Shown here piece after piece: positions 24,082 to 33,459 of a DNA stretch of 64,000 nt. Positions within the stretch are counted from its first letter, which is position 1; each line of letters starts with the position of its first letter. Under the pieces are notes generated by a model. It was given only the letters and a program-made list of their open reading frames with translations. It was not told the DNA's origin and searched no databases. Made by a program: the position numbers and the translations under genes. Origin of the DNA: Candidatus Obscuribacterales bacterium (GTDB lineage Bacteria > Cyanobacteriota > Vampirovibrionia > Obscuribacterales > Obscuribacteraceae); contig JAIETZ010000003.1 in NCBI GenBank assembly GCA_019744775.1, forward strand, positions 186,001-250,000. The letters run 5' to 3'.

Positions 24082-26397
24082 TTGGGCGATAATTTTGAGG
24101 TGCCGAAGTCAAAAAAGCCAAGTGATCAAAATGCAGCCAAGCGGCAAAAACTGCATGGCCAGCAGTTTTCGGCGATAAGGCAGTTAGTCAGGCGTCTAAA
24201 GAAGCTCGTTCCAGTTGAGACAAACTCTCAATATGACGAGGCTGTGCTGGCTTATGCGGCGCTTCTGTCACTGGCGGCACGCCAAATTATGCCGGAAATT
24301 TTTCAGGGAAAACCTGCCGGAATTATTCTTTCAGCCCTGACAGACGAGCTTCGTCTGGATAAAAGCCAATTTGCTGACGTGCTTGTTGTCCATATAAATG
24401 ACGCCTGCTTGACAGCCGATAAGTCGTTGATTGCCTCACTGAAAGAAATTCTCTTGCAGGCAGGATCTCAGGAGATCGCGGTTCTGTCAGACCCATTGCT
24501 TGTTGGTTGGGTGTATCAGTGCCTGCTTTTTGAGCGAAGAAACTCTTTTACTAAATCTGATGCGTTGCAGAGAATTAGTTCCGATGAGATTCAGTTGAGC
24601 GATCTGCCGGTGCTTACGCAATGGTTTACGCCTGATTGGATAAGCAAATTTCTTGTTGCTGAAACGATAGCGCTCAAGGCAAATTCGTCAGACAACGATT
24701 TCACATTCATTGATCCTTGTTTGGGCACAGGACATATTTTTGTTGAGGCGCTTAAGGCGCGTTTTGCGTCGCGCGGTAATTTGCCTGCTGAGACTTGTCT
24801 GACAAAAATTCTTGCCGATGAATTATTTGGTTGCGACATAGATAGAAAAGTAGTTGAGATAGCTGGATTTTCTATTTATCTTGCTTGTCGGGATTTGGCA
24901 CCAATAATTGAACTGCCGTTGCCCCAAATCTTTTACTTTGAAGAAGGCGTCGGTAGTCTGTGTTTGCCGTTTGATGAAAAGCCTGGAGTGGAGATTTATT
25001 CACTAGTCGGCAAGGCCGATATAGAGCAACTAAGACGAAAATATTCGGCTGTCATTACTAATCCACCGTATTTAAGTCATCGGCTGATGCCCAAAGAGCT
25101 TTCGAATTTTCTAAAAGACAATTATCCTTTAGGGCGTTTTGATCTTTACGCTGCCTTTCTCGAATTTTGCATGAAGCTGGTTGAGGAAGATGGAGTTTTT
25201 GCTCTCATTTGCCAGCAAAGCTTTATGTCAATTACCCGCTATGAGAAATTGCGGCAAGAGCTTTTGGAAAAATTCTCTCTTAAAACGATTGTTCAATTGG
25301 GCTCAGGAGTCTTTGCTTCTCGAAAAGGTGAAAAGGTAAGCAACGCCATTATCATTGCCCAGTTGAATAAACAAGAAAGTGCCACTGACTGTTTTCGAAT
25401 TTTGAGTGATGAGGAGCAAGCAATTGCACAGATAGAAGGAATTCGAAATTTGCCCAAGCTGGAAGGCAATTCCCAGCTATTTTGGAAATTTCCGGGACAG
25501 CAATTTGCATTTTGGTGTCCGGCGGAAATACTTGCTTTGTTCGACCTGCCGGCCTTGGAGTCGTCCGAGTCAGGCATTGAGTCAGCCAACGGTCTGTTCA
25601 CTTGTAACAACAAGGAATTTGTGAAATTCTTCTGGCAAGTTGATGAGAGTGAGGCAGGCAATTATGTGCCTTACGATAAAGGCGGCGGCTATAAGTGGCA
25701 TTACACAACACCGCTGCGCCTGAATTGGCGCAACGATGGAAAAGACATTCGCGATTATCGCAAATTGCGAGGACAGTCGGTAGCGCTTCCGGGTGAGCGT
25801 TACTACTTCAAACCAGGCGTTACTTATTCTTATATTGGAACACGTGGCTTCAAAGCCAGATTGCTGTCGCCAGACAGTATATTTGATATTGCCAGTTCGG
25901 CGTTGTTTACAGATGATCCCCACTATTTGCTTGGATATTTAAATTCGTCGCTTGCTCGTTTTCTATTGGGTGTTTTAAACCCGACTGTAAATTTCCAGAT
26001 CGGTGATTTAAGACGACTGCCGTATAAAAAACCTTCGTTGCAAATAAGACAGAAGGTTGCTAAAGCAGTAAACGAAGCAATTGAACTTGCTCGCCGGTTG
26101 GAGGCTTTTGACTCGCAATCACCCAATTACAAAGGACCGGTGCTGCGGCAATATACGCAATCAAACGATTTGGAGCATCTGGCGGACGCGTGCGTTTTGC
26201 ATCGTGAGAAGTTATCTGAATTGAATGAGCTGGAAGCTTCGTTGCAAAAGGCCATTGACGATGAGATTTTTGCGCACTATGGAATTAGCGCGGAAATGCG
26301 AACTTTAATTGAAAACGATCCCTGGGTTAGCCGTAATCAAAAACTAATTGGCGATATGCCTAGCGATAAGCAACTAATCGCTGACTGCATTAGTTGA
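24082..26397 (+). CDS. N6-adenine DNA methyltransferase, TaqI/Eco57I/PglX-like
   Basis: A 771-aa gamma-class amino-methyltransferase expected to methylate adenine in DNA with S-adenosylmethionine. Motif I 'DPCLGTGHIFVEAL' lies near residue 212 and motif IV 'NPPY' near 327. The C-terminal half ('YYFKPGVTYSYIGTRG', 'ALFTDDPHYLLGYLNS', 'NPTVNFQIGDLRRLPY') is like the target-recognition region of BREX PglX and TaqI-type enzymes. No restriction, BREX or phosphatase gene is adjacent and no nuclease motif is seen, so it looks like an orphan enzyme. Start is uncertain: TTG 24082 or GTG 24100. The 3' end overlaps the convergent RND gene by 8 bp. Confidence 0.88.
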   Translation: MGDNFEVPKSKKPSDQNAAKRQKLHGQQFSAIRQLVRRLKKLVPVETNSQYDEAVLAYAALLSLAARQIMPEIFQGKPAGIILSALTDELRLDKSQFADVLVVHINDACLTADKSLIASLKEILLQAGSQEIAVLSDPLLVGWVYQCLLFERRNSFTKSDALQRISSDEIQLSDLPVLTQWFTPDWISKFLVAETIALKANSSDNDFTFIDPCLGTGHIFVEALKARFASRGNLPAETCLTKILADELFGCDIDRKVVEIAGFSIYLACRDLAPIIELPLPQIFYFEEGVGSLCLPFDEKPGVEIYSLVGKADIEQLRRKYSAVITNPPYLSHRLMPKELSNFLKDNYPLGRFDLYAAFLEFCMKLVEEDGVFALICQQSFMSITRYEKLRQELLEKFSLKTIVQLGSGVFASRKGEKVSNAIIIAQLNKQESATDCFRILSDEEQAIAQIEGIRNLPKLEGNSQLFWKFPGQQFAFWCPAEILALFDLPALESSESGIESANGLFTCNNKEFVKFFWQVDESEAGNYVPYDKGGGYKWHYTTPLRLNWRNDGKDIRDYRKLRGQSVALPGERYYFKPGVTYSYIGTRGFKARLLSPDSIFDIASSALFTDDPHYLLGYLNSSLARFLLGVLNPTVNFQIGDLRRLPYKKPSLQIRQKVAKAVNEAIELARRLEAFDSQSPNYKGPVLRQYTQSNDLEHLADACVLHREKLSELNELEASLQKAIDDEIFAHYGISAEMRTLIENDPWVSRNQKLIGDMPSDKQLIADCIS

Positions 26398-29300
26398 TTG
26401 TCTGGTTTGCCTTAGTTCCCTGTGCTAATGCGTTCTGTTTTGGACGCATAAACAGTTCAAACAGAGCTGGGATGGTTACAAGGGTAAATGCGGTGCTGGT
26501 AATTAGACCACCGACTATTACAATTGCCAGAGGTTGTTCCAATTCACGACCAGCCCCGCCAAAGATGGCTAGAGGCAACATGCCCAATGCGGCGGTAATC
26601 GCCGTCATCAATACAGGGGCAAGCCTGTCCACGGCTCCTTGATAAAGTGCGTCATCAAATGGCACATTTTGATCGACAAGGGTTTTGATATGTGTAACCA
26701 GCAAAATTGAATTGCGCGCTGAAATCCCGAAAAGGCTTATGAAGCCAATCATTGAGCCAATACTCAAGACATTGCCGGTCAATGCCACAGCTAGAATTCC
26801 GCCGATGGCAGCTAATGGTAAGTTAGTCGCTATTAGAAGTGTTGCTTTCCAGGAACCCAGTCCTCTGTTGAGAAGTAAAAGTATTCCGACAAGCGACAGA
26901 AGCGACGTCCAGATGAGATTGTTGCTGGCTTGTTGTTGAGCTTCGTATTGTCCGGCGTAGTGGATGTAATAACCGGCAGGCAGCTGTACTTGTTTTTCTA
27001 TTAAGCGTTTAGCGTCGTTGACGACTGAAACAACGTCGCGCCCGTTCGTATTTGCTTGCACCACTATCCGGCGTGCGACATTTTCTCTGATAATTGCATT
27101 GGGACCGGGCATTTCTTCAATAGTTGCCAGATCTGAAATTGGTATGCGGGCGCCATCTGGAGTGTCGATGAAAGTTTGTTTGATCAAATCTAGGTTGTGC
27201 CTTGAAGTTTCATCCAGCCAAATCTTTAAACTAAAAAGTCTTTGTCCCTCGAGCACTTGTGAAACTATTTTGCCATTGAAGGCAGTTGAGATAAGCTCTG
27301 ATACGTCATCTGCGGTAAGTCCATAACGAGCCGCTATCGAGCGATTGATTTTGACAATGACTTCCGGAGTCAATACTTGTGATTCGGTTTTTACATCGAC
27401 GGCTCCTTTAACAGTGGACAAAGCGCCTTCTACTGAATGTGCCAGAGTGCGCAAAGTATTTAAGTCGGGACCGAATATTTTGATGGCGATGTCGGCGCGT
27501 GTGCCGCCGGAAAGTACATCATCCATGCGGTGTGCAATAAATGATCCTACATCAAAAGCCATTCCCGGAATTTCAGAAAGATGGCCGCGAATATCGGCAA
27601 GTATTTTCGATAGGGGGCGATTGCTTTCTTTCAGATGGAGATCAAATTCGCTAAAGTGAGGACCGCCGGCATCATCGTCAAGCTCCGCGCGACCGATTCT
27701 TTGTCCGACGGCTATAACATCTGGATGTTTGAGAAGATTCTTCTCAAGGGCAATACCCATTCGCTTCGAGGCGTCAATACTTTGTCCGGGAAGTCCTGTT
27801 GCTGCGATGATCAAATTAAGTTCACGAAACTCAGGCAAGAAAGTCTGTCCCATAAAGGGTAGCAGCGAAAGTGATGTTAGAAATGCTACGAGGGAAAATA
27901 CCGCAACCATGCGAGGCTGTTCCATTACCCTGTGCAATAAGCGACCGTATTTGTTTTTGAGATAGTGAACTGTTGAGGGTTCGCCTTTCGGCAACTGTTC
28001 GCGCTTGCTCAAGAAGTAAACGCATAAGGCTGGAGTTACAGTCAACGCTACGGCTAAACTGGAAAGGGTGGCTACTATGTAAGAAAAGGCCAGTGGTGTA
28101 AAAATCCTGCCCTCGACTCCAGAGAGAACAAAGACAGGCAAAAACACCAATGCAACGACAAAAGTGGCATAGACAACAGATGAGCGCACTTCGCGGCAAG
28201 CCATATAGATAACTGAAAGAGTCGGCTTGGGGTGTTCCGACATATTGTTTTCTCTGAGTCGACGGTAGACATTCTCTACATCGACAATGGCATCATCAAC
28301 AACTTCGCCGACAGCAATTGCTAGTCCGCCCAGAGTCATTGTGTTGATGCTGCCGCCTGTTGCTTTTATCGCTAGGATTGCCGATAGCAAAGAAAGAGGA
28401 ATAGCAGTCAAGCTTATAGCGGCGGTGCGCCAGTTGAGCAGGAAACACCACAAGACGGCAACAACCAGGACACCGCCCAAGGCAATGGCAAACAAGACGT
28501 TGTTTATTGATGTTTCGATAAATTCAGCTTGCTCGAAAATGTAGTGGACTTTGATGTCTTTGGGTAGAGAGAGCTGTAGTTCGGCAATCGCTTTTTTTAC
28601 TTGCTTGGTTACCCCAAGCGTATTAGCCCAGGGTTGTTTAGTGATGATTATTTCGATGCCGGTGTCGCCATTAACTGTGGCATCGCCGATTTTAAAGGCG
28701 GAGCCGATTTTCACATCGGCAACGTGTTTGAGCAAAATTGGCGTCCCTGCTCGTACGACAATGACTGAATTTGCTAAGTCGTCGATGTCTTGAATCCTGC
28801 CGACTCCGCGAATACTAAGTTGACGATCCGGGCGTACGAGGTAACCGCCGGGTGCGACTGAGTTTGCTTTTTCTGTTGCTTGCAATACTTGATTGAGTGT
28901 GACTTCATAGGATCTCAGCTTGTCGGGGTGCACCAGTACTTGATATTCCTTTTTGTCCCCACCCATCACCAGGACTCTGGCGACACCAGGGACGGCCAAA
29001 ATACGGTTGCGAATATCCCAATCAGCAAGGGTGCGCATTTCCATGGGTGTGGTGACGGTCGATGTAAGTCCTATTTTTAGAATATCGCCTACAACAGACA
29101 TTGGCGGCAGCATTATTGGTGGACCAATGCCATAGGGCAATTTGGGTAACACAGTCTGAATTCTTTCATTGACCAGCTGTCTTGCCAGATACAGATTTGT
29201 GCCGTAGTTAAATATGACTGTTATGACGGATACGCCCGGGAGCGAAAGCGACTTCACCAGGCTCACTCCTGGTGTGCCGTACAAAACAGTTTCCAGAGGC

Positions 29301-29500
29301 AGGCTTACAACAGGCTCGACTTCAGAAGGAACCAATCCTGGCGCTTCTGTCTGGATTGTTATTTGTGGTGGCGCAAATTCCGGTACGACGTCGACATCCA
29401 TCTGAGTTGAGAGATAAAGACCGGAAACAACAAGTACCATCGCTAAGACTATCACAATAAAGCGATTGGCTATTGACCATTTGATTACTTGGTTGAGCAT
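26390..29500 (-). CDS. RND efflux permease, HME (CzcA/CusA-like) type
   Basis: A 1036-aa inner-membrane proton-driven exporter with the usual 12 TM segments and two large periplasmic loops. The TM4 motif is 'GEVVDDAIVDVENVYRRL', where Asp and Glu residues carry protons; this form is common in the heavy-metal-efflux group and in related cyanobacterial pumps. Substrate could be divalent metal cations or organic compounds; it cannot be decided from the sequence. It begins 4 bp after the adaptor gene. No TolC gene is adjacent; the TolC-like gene at 61790 belongs to another RND operon but could be shared. Confidence 0.93.
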   Translation of the reverse strand: MLNQVIKWSIANRFIVIVLAMVLVVSGLYLSTQMDVDVVPEFAPPQITIQTEAPGLVPSEVEPVVSLPLETVLYGTPGVSLVKSLSLPGVSVITVIFNYGTNLYLARQLVNERIQTVLPKLPYGIGPPIMLPPMSVVGDILKIGLTSTVTTPMEMRTLADWDIRNRILAVPGVARVLVMGGDKKEYQVLVHPDKLRSYEVTLNQVLQATEKANSVAPGGYLVRPDRQLSIRGVGRIQDIDDLANSVIVVRAGTPILLKHVADVKIGSAFKIGDATVNGDTGIEIIITKQPWANTLGVTKQVKKAIAELQLSLPKDIKVHYIFEQAEFIETSINNVLFAIALGGVLVVAVLWCFLLNWRTAAISLTAIPLSLLSAILAIKATGGSINTMTLGGLAIAVGEVVDDAIVDVENVYRRLRENNMSEHPKPTLSVIYMACREVRSSVVYATFVVALVFLPVFVLSGVEGRIFTPLAFSYIVATLSSLAVALTVTPALCVYFLSKREQLPKGEPSTVHYLKNKYGRLLHRVMEQPRMVAVFSLVAFLTSLSLLPFMGQTFLPEFRELNLIIAATGLPGQSIDASKRMGIALEKNLLKHPDVIAVGQRIGRAELDDDAGGPHFSEFDLHLKESNRPLSKILADIRGHLSEIPGMAFDVGSFIAHRMDDVLSGGTRADIAIKIFGPDLNTLRTLAHSVEGALSTVKGAVDVKTESQVLTPEVIVKINRSIAARYGLTADDVSELISTAFNGKIVSQVLEGQRLFSLKIWLDETSRHNLDLIKQTFIDTPDGARIPISDLATIEEMPGPNAIIRENVARRIVVQANTNGRDVVSVVNDAKRLIEKQVQLPAGYYIHYAGQYEAQQQASNNLIWTSLLSLVGILLLLNRGLGSWKATLLIATNLPLAAIGGILAVALTGNVLSIGSMIGFISLFGISARNSILLVTHIKTLVDQNVPFDDALYQGAVDRLAPVLMTAITAALGMLPLAIFGGAGRELEQPLAIVIVGGLITSTAFTLVTIPALFELFMRPKQNALAQGTKANQTIN

Positions 29501-29504
29501 GCTT

Positions 29505-31037
29505 TTAGTCTTTGGCTATTTTTTCGCTGTCGGTGGAGCTGGCTTTTTCGGCTTGTATTTGCCGTTTTTCGCGAGCCGATTTTTTTGAAAGCGAGGACAC
29601 AAGCAGTCCAAGGAAGAATGAGATGACAACCGCAATGGCAACCAATTGAACATGCCAGGCTTGGCTGTCGTTTGCGCTGTCGCTACCTTCACCATGACCA
29701 ATTAAACGCTCGCCCTCGGTTGGTTGCGTAAACATTTCGTCGCGTCCACCGGATTTCAAAAGCTCGGCAGCTAGTTGGAAGGCGCCTTCCACTATTACTC
29801 GCTGTCCTTCATGCAGTCCGGACAGGATTTCTACTTGATCGCCCAGGCTGCGACCTGTTTTTACTCGTGTTGGTTGATAGCCGTCTTTTGTTTCGACAAA
29901 TACTAAATTATGACCAGTGCTGTCAACCAAAGCTTCTTTGGGTAACATCAAGGTTTGCACCGGTGCTGATGTTTGGATGTGCAATTGTGCGTACATATCA
30001 GGCTTAAGGCGTTGATCAGGGTTGGCTATTTCAGCTCTGACTGGAAGTGTTCTCTTGTCAGGATCAAGTTCAGTGCCTATATAAGTAAGAGTGCCGCGGA
30101 AAATTTCATGTGGGTAAGAAGTGACACTGAGTGCGACAGACTGTCCTGTGGACATGCGTGAAACGTCGTCTTCATAGATATCGGCAGTTGCCCAAACTTT
30201 GGTGAGATTGCTTATCTTGAAAAGTTCATCAGCCGAAGTAATTGATTGACCGATGGTGGCTGAGACCTGTGCGACCATGCCTTCTCGACTTGCCAAAACA
30301 GGAACCGTCAAAATAGTCCGGCGAGTCTTGAACATTTCTTTCAGCCTGGCATCACTTACGCCAAGTTGTCCTAAGCGGTGACTCAACGAATCGTAGATGA
30401 TGTTTAGTTTGGCTCTCAATGATTTGAGAACAATTTCTCTTTTTGTAGTGGCTGCCTTCAGTCGGCTTTCTGCCAGCTTCATGTCGGCATTTGCTTGTTG
30501 CCATGTACGCTGGGCAGCAATACCTTCAGCAAAGAGCTTCTCATTGCGCTTCACTTCAATTTGAGCAAGATCAAATTGTGTCTGGTTTTGTTTGATTTCG
30601 GCATCAAGTTCTGCTGTTGTTTGCGCTATTTGATATTCAAGTTCGGTTTTACTCTTAAGTGTTTCGGATGCTAGTTCGTTTATCTCAGGACTGTCGAGCA
30701 AAATAAGCGGCTGTCTGGCTTTGACATGTTCACCTTGTTTGACCAAGATGTCGATAATGCGGCCGGAGACAAGTGAATGTTGTTCAAATTGCCATGTGGG
30801 AATAGCTTCAATTTTCCCTGTTGTTTCAACAGTCATGGGCAGAGGTTTTTGCTCAATGGTCATAATTCTTAAGCCCAGGGCGGCTTTGCCCAGGTTGCTT
30901 ACAGGAATTATCTGACCTTCCGGTCCAAAGGTTTCAAGCCCTGAGGCGCTGTCGCCGGCGAAGGCACAAGGCTGCAAAAAGCCGAATGTGAGAGCAAATG
31001 TCAGGCAAGCCAGGCGCAATTTTTTGTTCACAGCCAT
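29505..31037 (-). CDS. RND periplasmic adaptor (CzcB/CusB-like) with a C-terminal TM
   Basis: A 510-aa membrane-fusion protein that links the RND permease to an outer-membrane channel. A signal peptide (1-27, 'LACLTFALTFGFLQPCAFA') is followed by barrel-sandwich halves (about 75-110 and 245-290), an alpha-hairpin (about 115-240), a beta-barrel and a membrane-proximal domain ('LMLPKEALVDSTG'). An unusual second TM segment lies near the C-terminus (about 465-486, 'LVAIAVVISFFLGLLVSSL'), followed by a charged tail. So the protein may be anchored at its C-terminal end. First gene of the operon with the permease. Confidence 0.9.
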   Translation of the reverse strand: MAVNKKLRLACLTFALTFGFLQPCAFAGDSASGLETFGPEGQIIPVSNLGKAALGLRIMTIEQKPLPMTVETTGKIEAIPTWQFEQHSLVSGRIIDILVKQGEHVKARQPLILLDSPEINELASETLKSKTELEYQIAQTTAELDAEIKQNQTQFDLAQIEVKRNEKLFAEGIAAQRTWQQANADMKLAESRLKAATTKREIVLKSLRAKLNIIYDSLSHRLGQLGVSDARLKEMFKTRRTILTVPVLASREGMVAQVSATIGQSITSADELFKISNLTKVWATADIYEDDVSRMSTGQSVALSVTSYPHEIFRGTLTYIGTELDPDKRTLPVRAEIANPDQRLKPDMYAQLHIQTSAPVQTLMLPKEALVDSTGHNLVFVETKDGYQPTRVKTGRSLGDQVEILSGLHEGQRVIVEGAFQLAAELLKSGGRDEMFTQPTEGERLIGHGEGSDSANDSQAWHVQLVAIAVVISFFLGLLVSSLSKKSAREKRQIQAEKASSTDSEKIAKD

Positions 31038-31108
31038 TAGACGAACCTGCCGTATCTAGACCAACTTAGATTCCTAACTAAGCTAATTATAGCTGTGTGG
31101 CGCTAATT

Positions 31109-31681
31109 TTATAGTTCGTATTTGGTCTTTCCCAGCCTGCTTGGCTGATATGGTTGTGCGCTCGGGGCGCGGCCACCCCAATACTGGCTCCACGATTTAT
31201 AGGGAAAGTTTGTTTTTTTGGCCATGTACGCTTGATACAGAAAGTCGGCGTTATATTTGCCATCGGTATTGATTGTAAAACTTAGTTTTGTATCGGCGTC
31301 GGAAATTTGGAAGCATGTGGGCACAAGCGGCTGTTCTCTTGAGGTGTATTGCGGGGTGCCACCTTCCGTGATAGTGCCATTGTTGTTGAAGTCGAAATAA
31401 GCGATATTGATTGGCGGCTTCTCGCTAAACGGTTTATCTATGCCTATGTAATTCTTGACTGTTTGGAATTCGGCAATGATATTTCCCCGCAGGTCGTAGT
31501 CTTCGTGCCTTGCATGAGCCTGGGCTTGCTCAGTCTTCAAGTCTTTGATTCTGTCTTGAAAATAGCCGTTAACTTCTTGCAGTAGGCGATCATGAGTACC
31601 TTGGTCGCTCTTTGGCAGGCTATTGAGCTCTTCTATTTTTTTTGCAATGCCTTCGGGAGTGCGTCCCTGGGAGTCTTTCAT
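31109..31681 (-). CDS. Hypothetical protein with an EF-hand-like loop
   Basis: 190 aa, no signal peptide. I recognise no family. The N-terminal half is helical and charged; near the middle is 'YFDFNNNGTITEGG', whose DxNxNGTI spacing is that of a calcium-binding EF-hand/dockerin loop. The C-terminus is rich in Tyr, Pro and Ser. ATG 31681, with GGA 6 nt upstream, is preferred to the TTG two codons before. It stands alone between the adaptor gene and the MlaC-like gene. Confidence 0.6.
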   Translation of the reverse strand: MKDSQGRTPEGIAKKIEELNSLPKSDQGTHDRLLQEVNGYFQDRIKDLKTEQAQAHARHEDYDLRGNIIAEFQTVKNYIGIDKPFSEKPPINIAYFDFNNNGTITEGGTPQYTSREQPLVPTCFQISDADTKLSFTINTDGKYNADFLYQAYMAKKTNFPYKSWSQYWGGRAPSAQPYQPSRLGKTKYEL

Positions 31682-31766
31682 CGTCAATCCTCAATTGCTG
31701 CACAAAGGGATATATGCCCAACAGAGGCATGATCTGACACTCGATGTCATTAATTTGCCTGATTGT

Positions 31767-32381
31767 TTAGATTAAAGACATTGCTGTACTGTTAATAGAC
31801 TCATTTGGGTCTATGTCGAGCTTCTCTTTTAGCCATGCGATGAGACCTTCGACGCCTGATTTGGCGATTTGCTTCTGGAATCGGGCGGTCATGCGTGTCA
31901 GCAAGTCCTTTTCGCCGACGGTAAGGCTTATGACCGTCGGTTCGCCGTTGCTGTTTCGGCGCAGACGCCAGGTTACGTGCGACTGCTTTTTGCCCATAAC
32001 TAGAGCTGTTTTGACCAATACGTCATTTTTGGATGTGGTTTCTGAAAGAATAGACAATTTCCCTTTGTGGAAAATATGGTGCCACCGTGGGTAGTATCGT
32101 TTTTCCACAAGATGTCGCAAAGCAGAGACAAACTCTCGCTTCTGTGTGGCGTTTAATTTGTTCCATTGCGGTTGTCCTACAGAAGATTCGGCCATTTCTT
32201 GATAATCGATATGTCTGGCTGCCGGCTCAAATACACTGTGATCATCGTCATCGCCTGACCACTGAGAAAAGAGGATGACCAAGTTTTGGACTACGTTTTT
32301 GCCGCTTTGTGCTTGCGCAGGCAGGCTTGTGAGCGTAAGAACGATATACAGGGCAAGTATGGAGAAAAGTATTTTTTGCAT
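31767..32381 (-). CDS. MlaC/Ttg2D-like periplasmic lipid-binding protein
   Basis: A 204-aa exported protein (signal peptide 1-25, cleavage after 'PAQA'). The mature part has the MlaC (Tol_Tol_Ttg2) pattern: 'IDYQEMAESSVGQPQWNKL', 'QKREFVSALRHLVEKRYYPR', and a C-terminal 'VTWRLRRNSNGEPTVISLTV' strand region. MlaC carries phospholipids between the outer membrane and an inner-membrane ABC complex. Here it follows genes for an ABC-2-type exporter by only 8 bp instead of the usual mlaEFD genes, so it may serve a different lipid or hydrophobic substrate (inference). Confidence 0.78.
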   Translation of the reverse strand: MQKILFSILALYIVLTLTSLPAQAQSGKNVVQNLVILFSQWSGDDDDHSVFEPAARHIDYQEMAESSVGQPQWNKLNATQKREFVSALRHLVEKRYYPRWHHIFHKGKLSILSETTSKNDVLVKTALVMGKKQSHVTWRLRRNSNGEPTVISLTVGEKDLLTRMTARFQKQIAKSGVEGLIAWLKEKLDIDPNESINSTAMSLI

Positions 32382-32389
32382 TACTGACC

Positions 32390-33433
32390 TTAGAGCATTG
32401 CTCGGCGCTTATTGAGAAGAATTGCGGCTGTCGCCAGACCCGCTACCGCCCAAGTGGCCAGCACCAAAATGTCTCGCAAATAATCAGCTGGAGTACCCAG
32501 CATGACGCCACGAAACGCATCTGCAGAATAATACATAGGCAATGCTTTGGCTAAAATCTTTTCCCATGTGGGCATGCCGTCAACAGGAATAATAATTCCG
32601 GACACGAACATGAGTCCCACTCCCAAGATGGACACGGTCATCGTGTAAATGCGGATTGTTTTTAGAAGACAGGCAGCACCCAATCCTATGCAAGTAAAGC
32701 AGAACATTGATGCCAGTGTGGCAATGACAATGCCGAAGAAATTATTGCCTAAACTAAAGCCTGCTAAAGGCGATGTTATGCAGAGCGCCAGCCATAAAAC
32801 GACGGCTGCCTCGACGGTTACGGTCAATGTCTTAGCAATAATTGCCGCTCTTAAACCCCGGGGAGCAAGGATAATTTGTCTATAGGTCTTTTCCATCCAC
32901 TCATAAATCCAGGAAAAACCCAAATTCATGCAGGCCAGTACATAACAAAGATAGGCAGCCAGCCCTGGTGTGACAAAGTCACGCATCGTGAAAGTTACTG
33001 GAAATAACGATGCCGAATGCAGGGGTAGACTTAACTCTTTAGCGCGTTGAGTTAAAACCGACAAGATGCCCATGGCAATTTGTTGATCAATTAGTGGATT
33101 GTGTCCTTCGGTCAGAATTTGCACGGAATCTTCCAAAGGATCCTGAGAAACATTTGCTAGAACGGCTATTTTGCTCGAGGTCAAATCGCGCTTAGCTTGA
33201 TCAAGATCCTCGTAATTAGTGACAACGAATCTATTTGTTTCTTGCAAACGTTTAGTCAATTCGCTAATGCCTGCCGGATCGTAAAGACCAAGTGGAATAT
33301 TTCTTGCGCCGGCAATGGTATTGCCTACAATCCAAATAATTAGAATGGCCAGCAAGCTGCTGGCAATAAAGTACAAGGGTCTGCGCGTCCATTGCAGAAT
33401 GTCCTTGCTGATAATTGCCAGAACTTGGTGCAT
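32390..33433 (-). CDS. ABC-2 type transporter permease
   Basis: A 347-aa membrane subunit: one TM near residue 20-40, a periplasmic loop to about 165 ('IPLGLYDPAGISELTKRL'), then five TMs with a 'GLMFVSGIIIPVDGMPTWEK' segment characteristic of ABC-2 (YhhJ/DrrB-like) permeases. With the ATPase encoded 26 bp upstream it would form an exporter, perhaps for a drug, lipid or polymer. The MlaC-like gene follows by 8 bp. Confidence 0.88.
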   Translation of the reverse strand: MHQVLAIISKDILQWTRRPLYFIASSLLAILIIWIVGNTIAGARNIPLGLYDPAGISELTKRLQETNRFVVTNYEDLDQAKRDLTSSKIAVLANVSQDPLEDSVQILTEGHNPLIDQQIAMGILSVLTQRAKELSLPLHSASLFPVTFTMRDFVTPGLAAYLCYVLACMNLGFSWIYEWMEKTYRQIILAPRGLRAAIIAKTLTVTVEAAVVLWLALCITSPLAGFSLGNNFFGIVIATLASMFCFTCIGLGAACLLKTIRIYTMTVSILGVGLMFVSGIIIPVDGMPTWEKILAKALPMYYSADAFRGVMLGTPADYLRDILVLATWAVAGLATAAILLNKRRAML

Positions 33434-33459
33434 GTAAAAAGGACTCCTTTGAAATTTGA

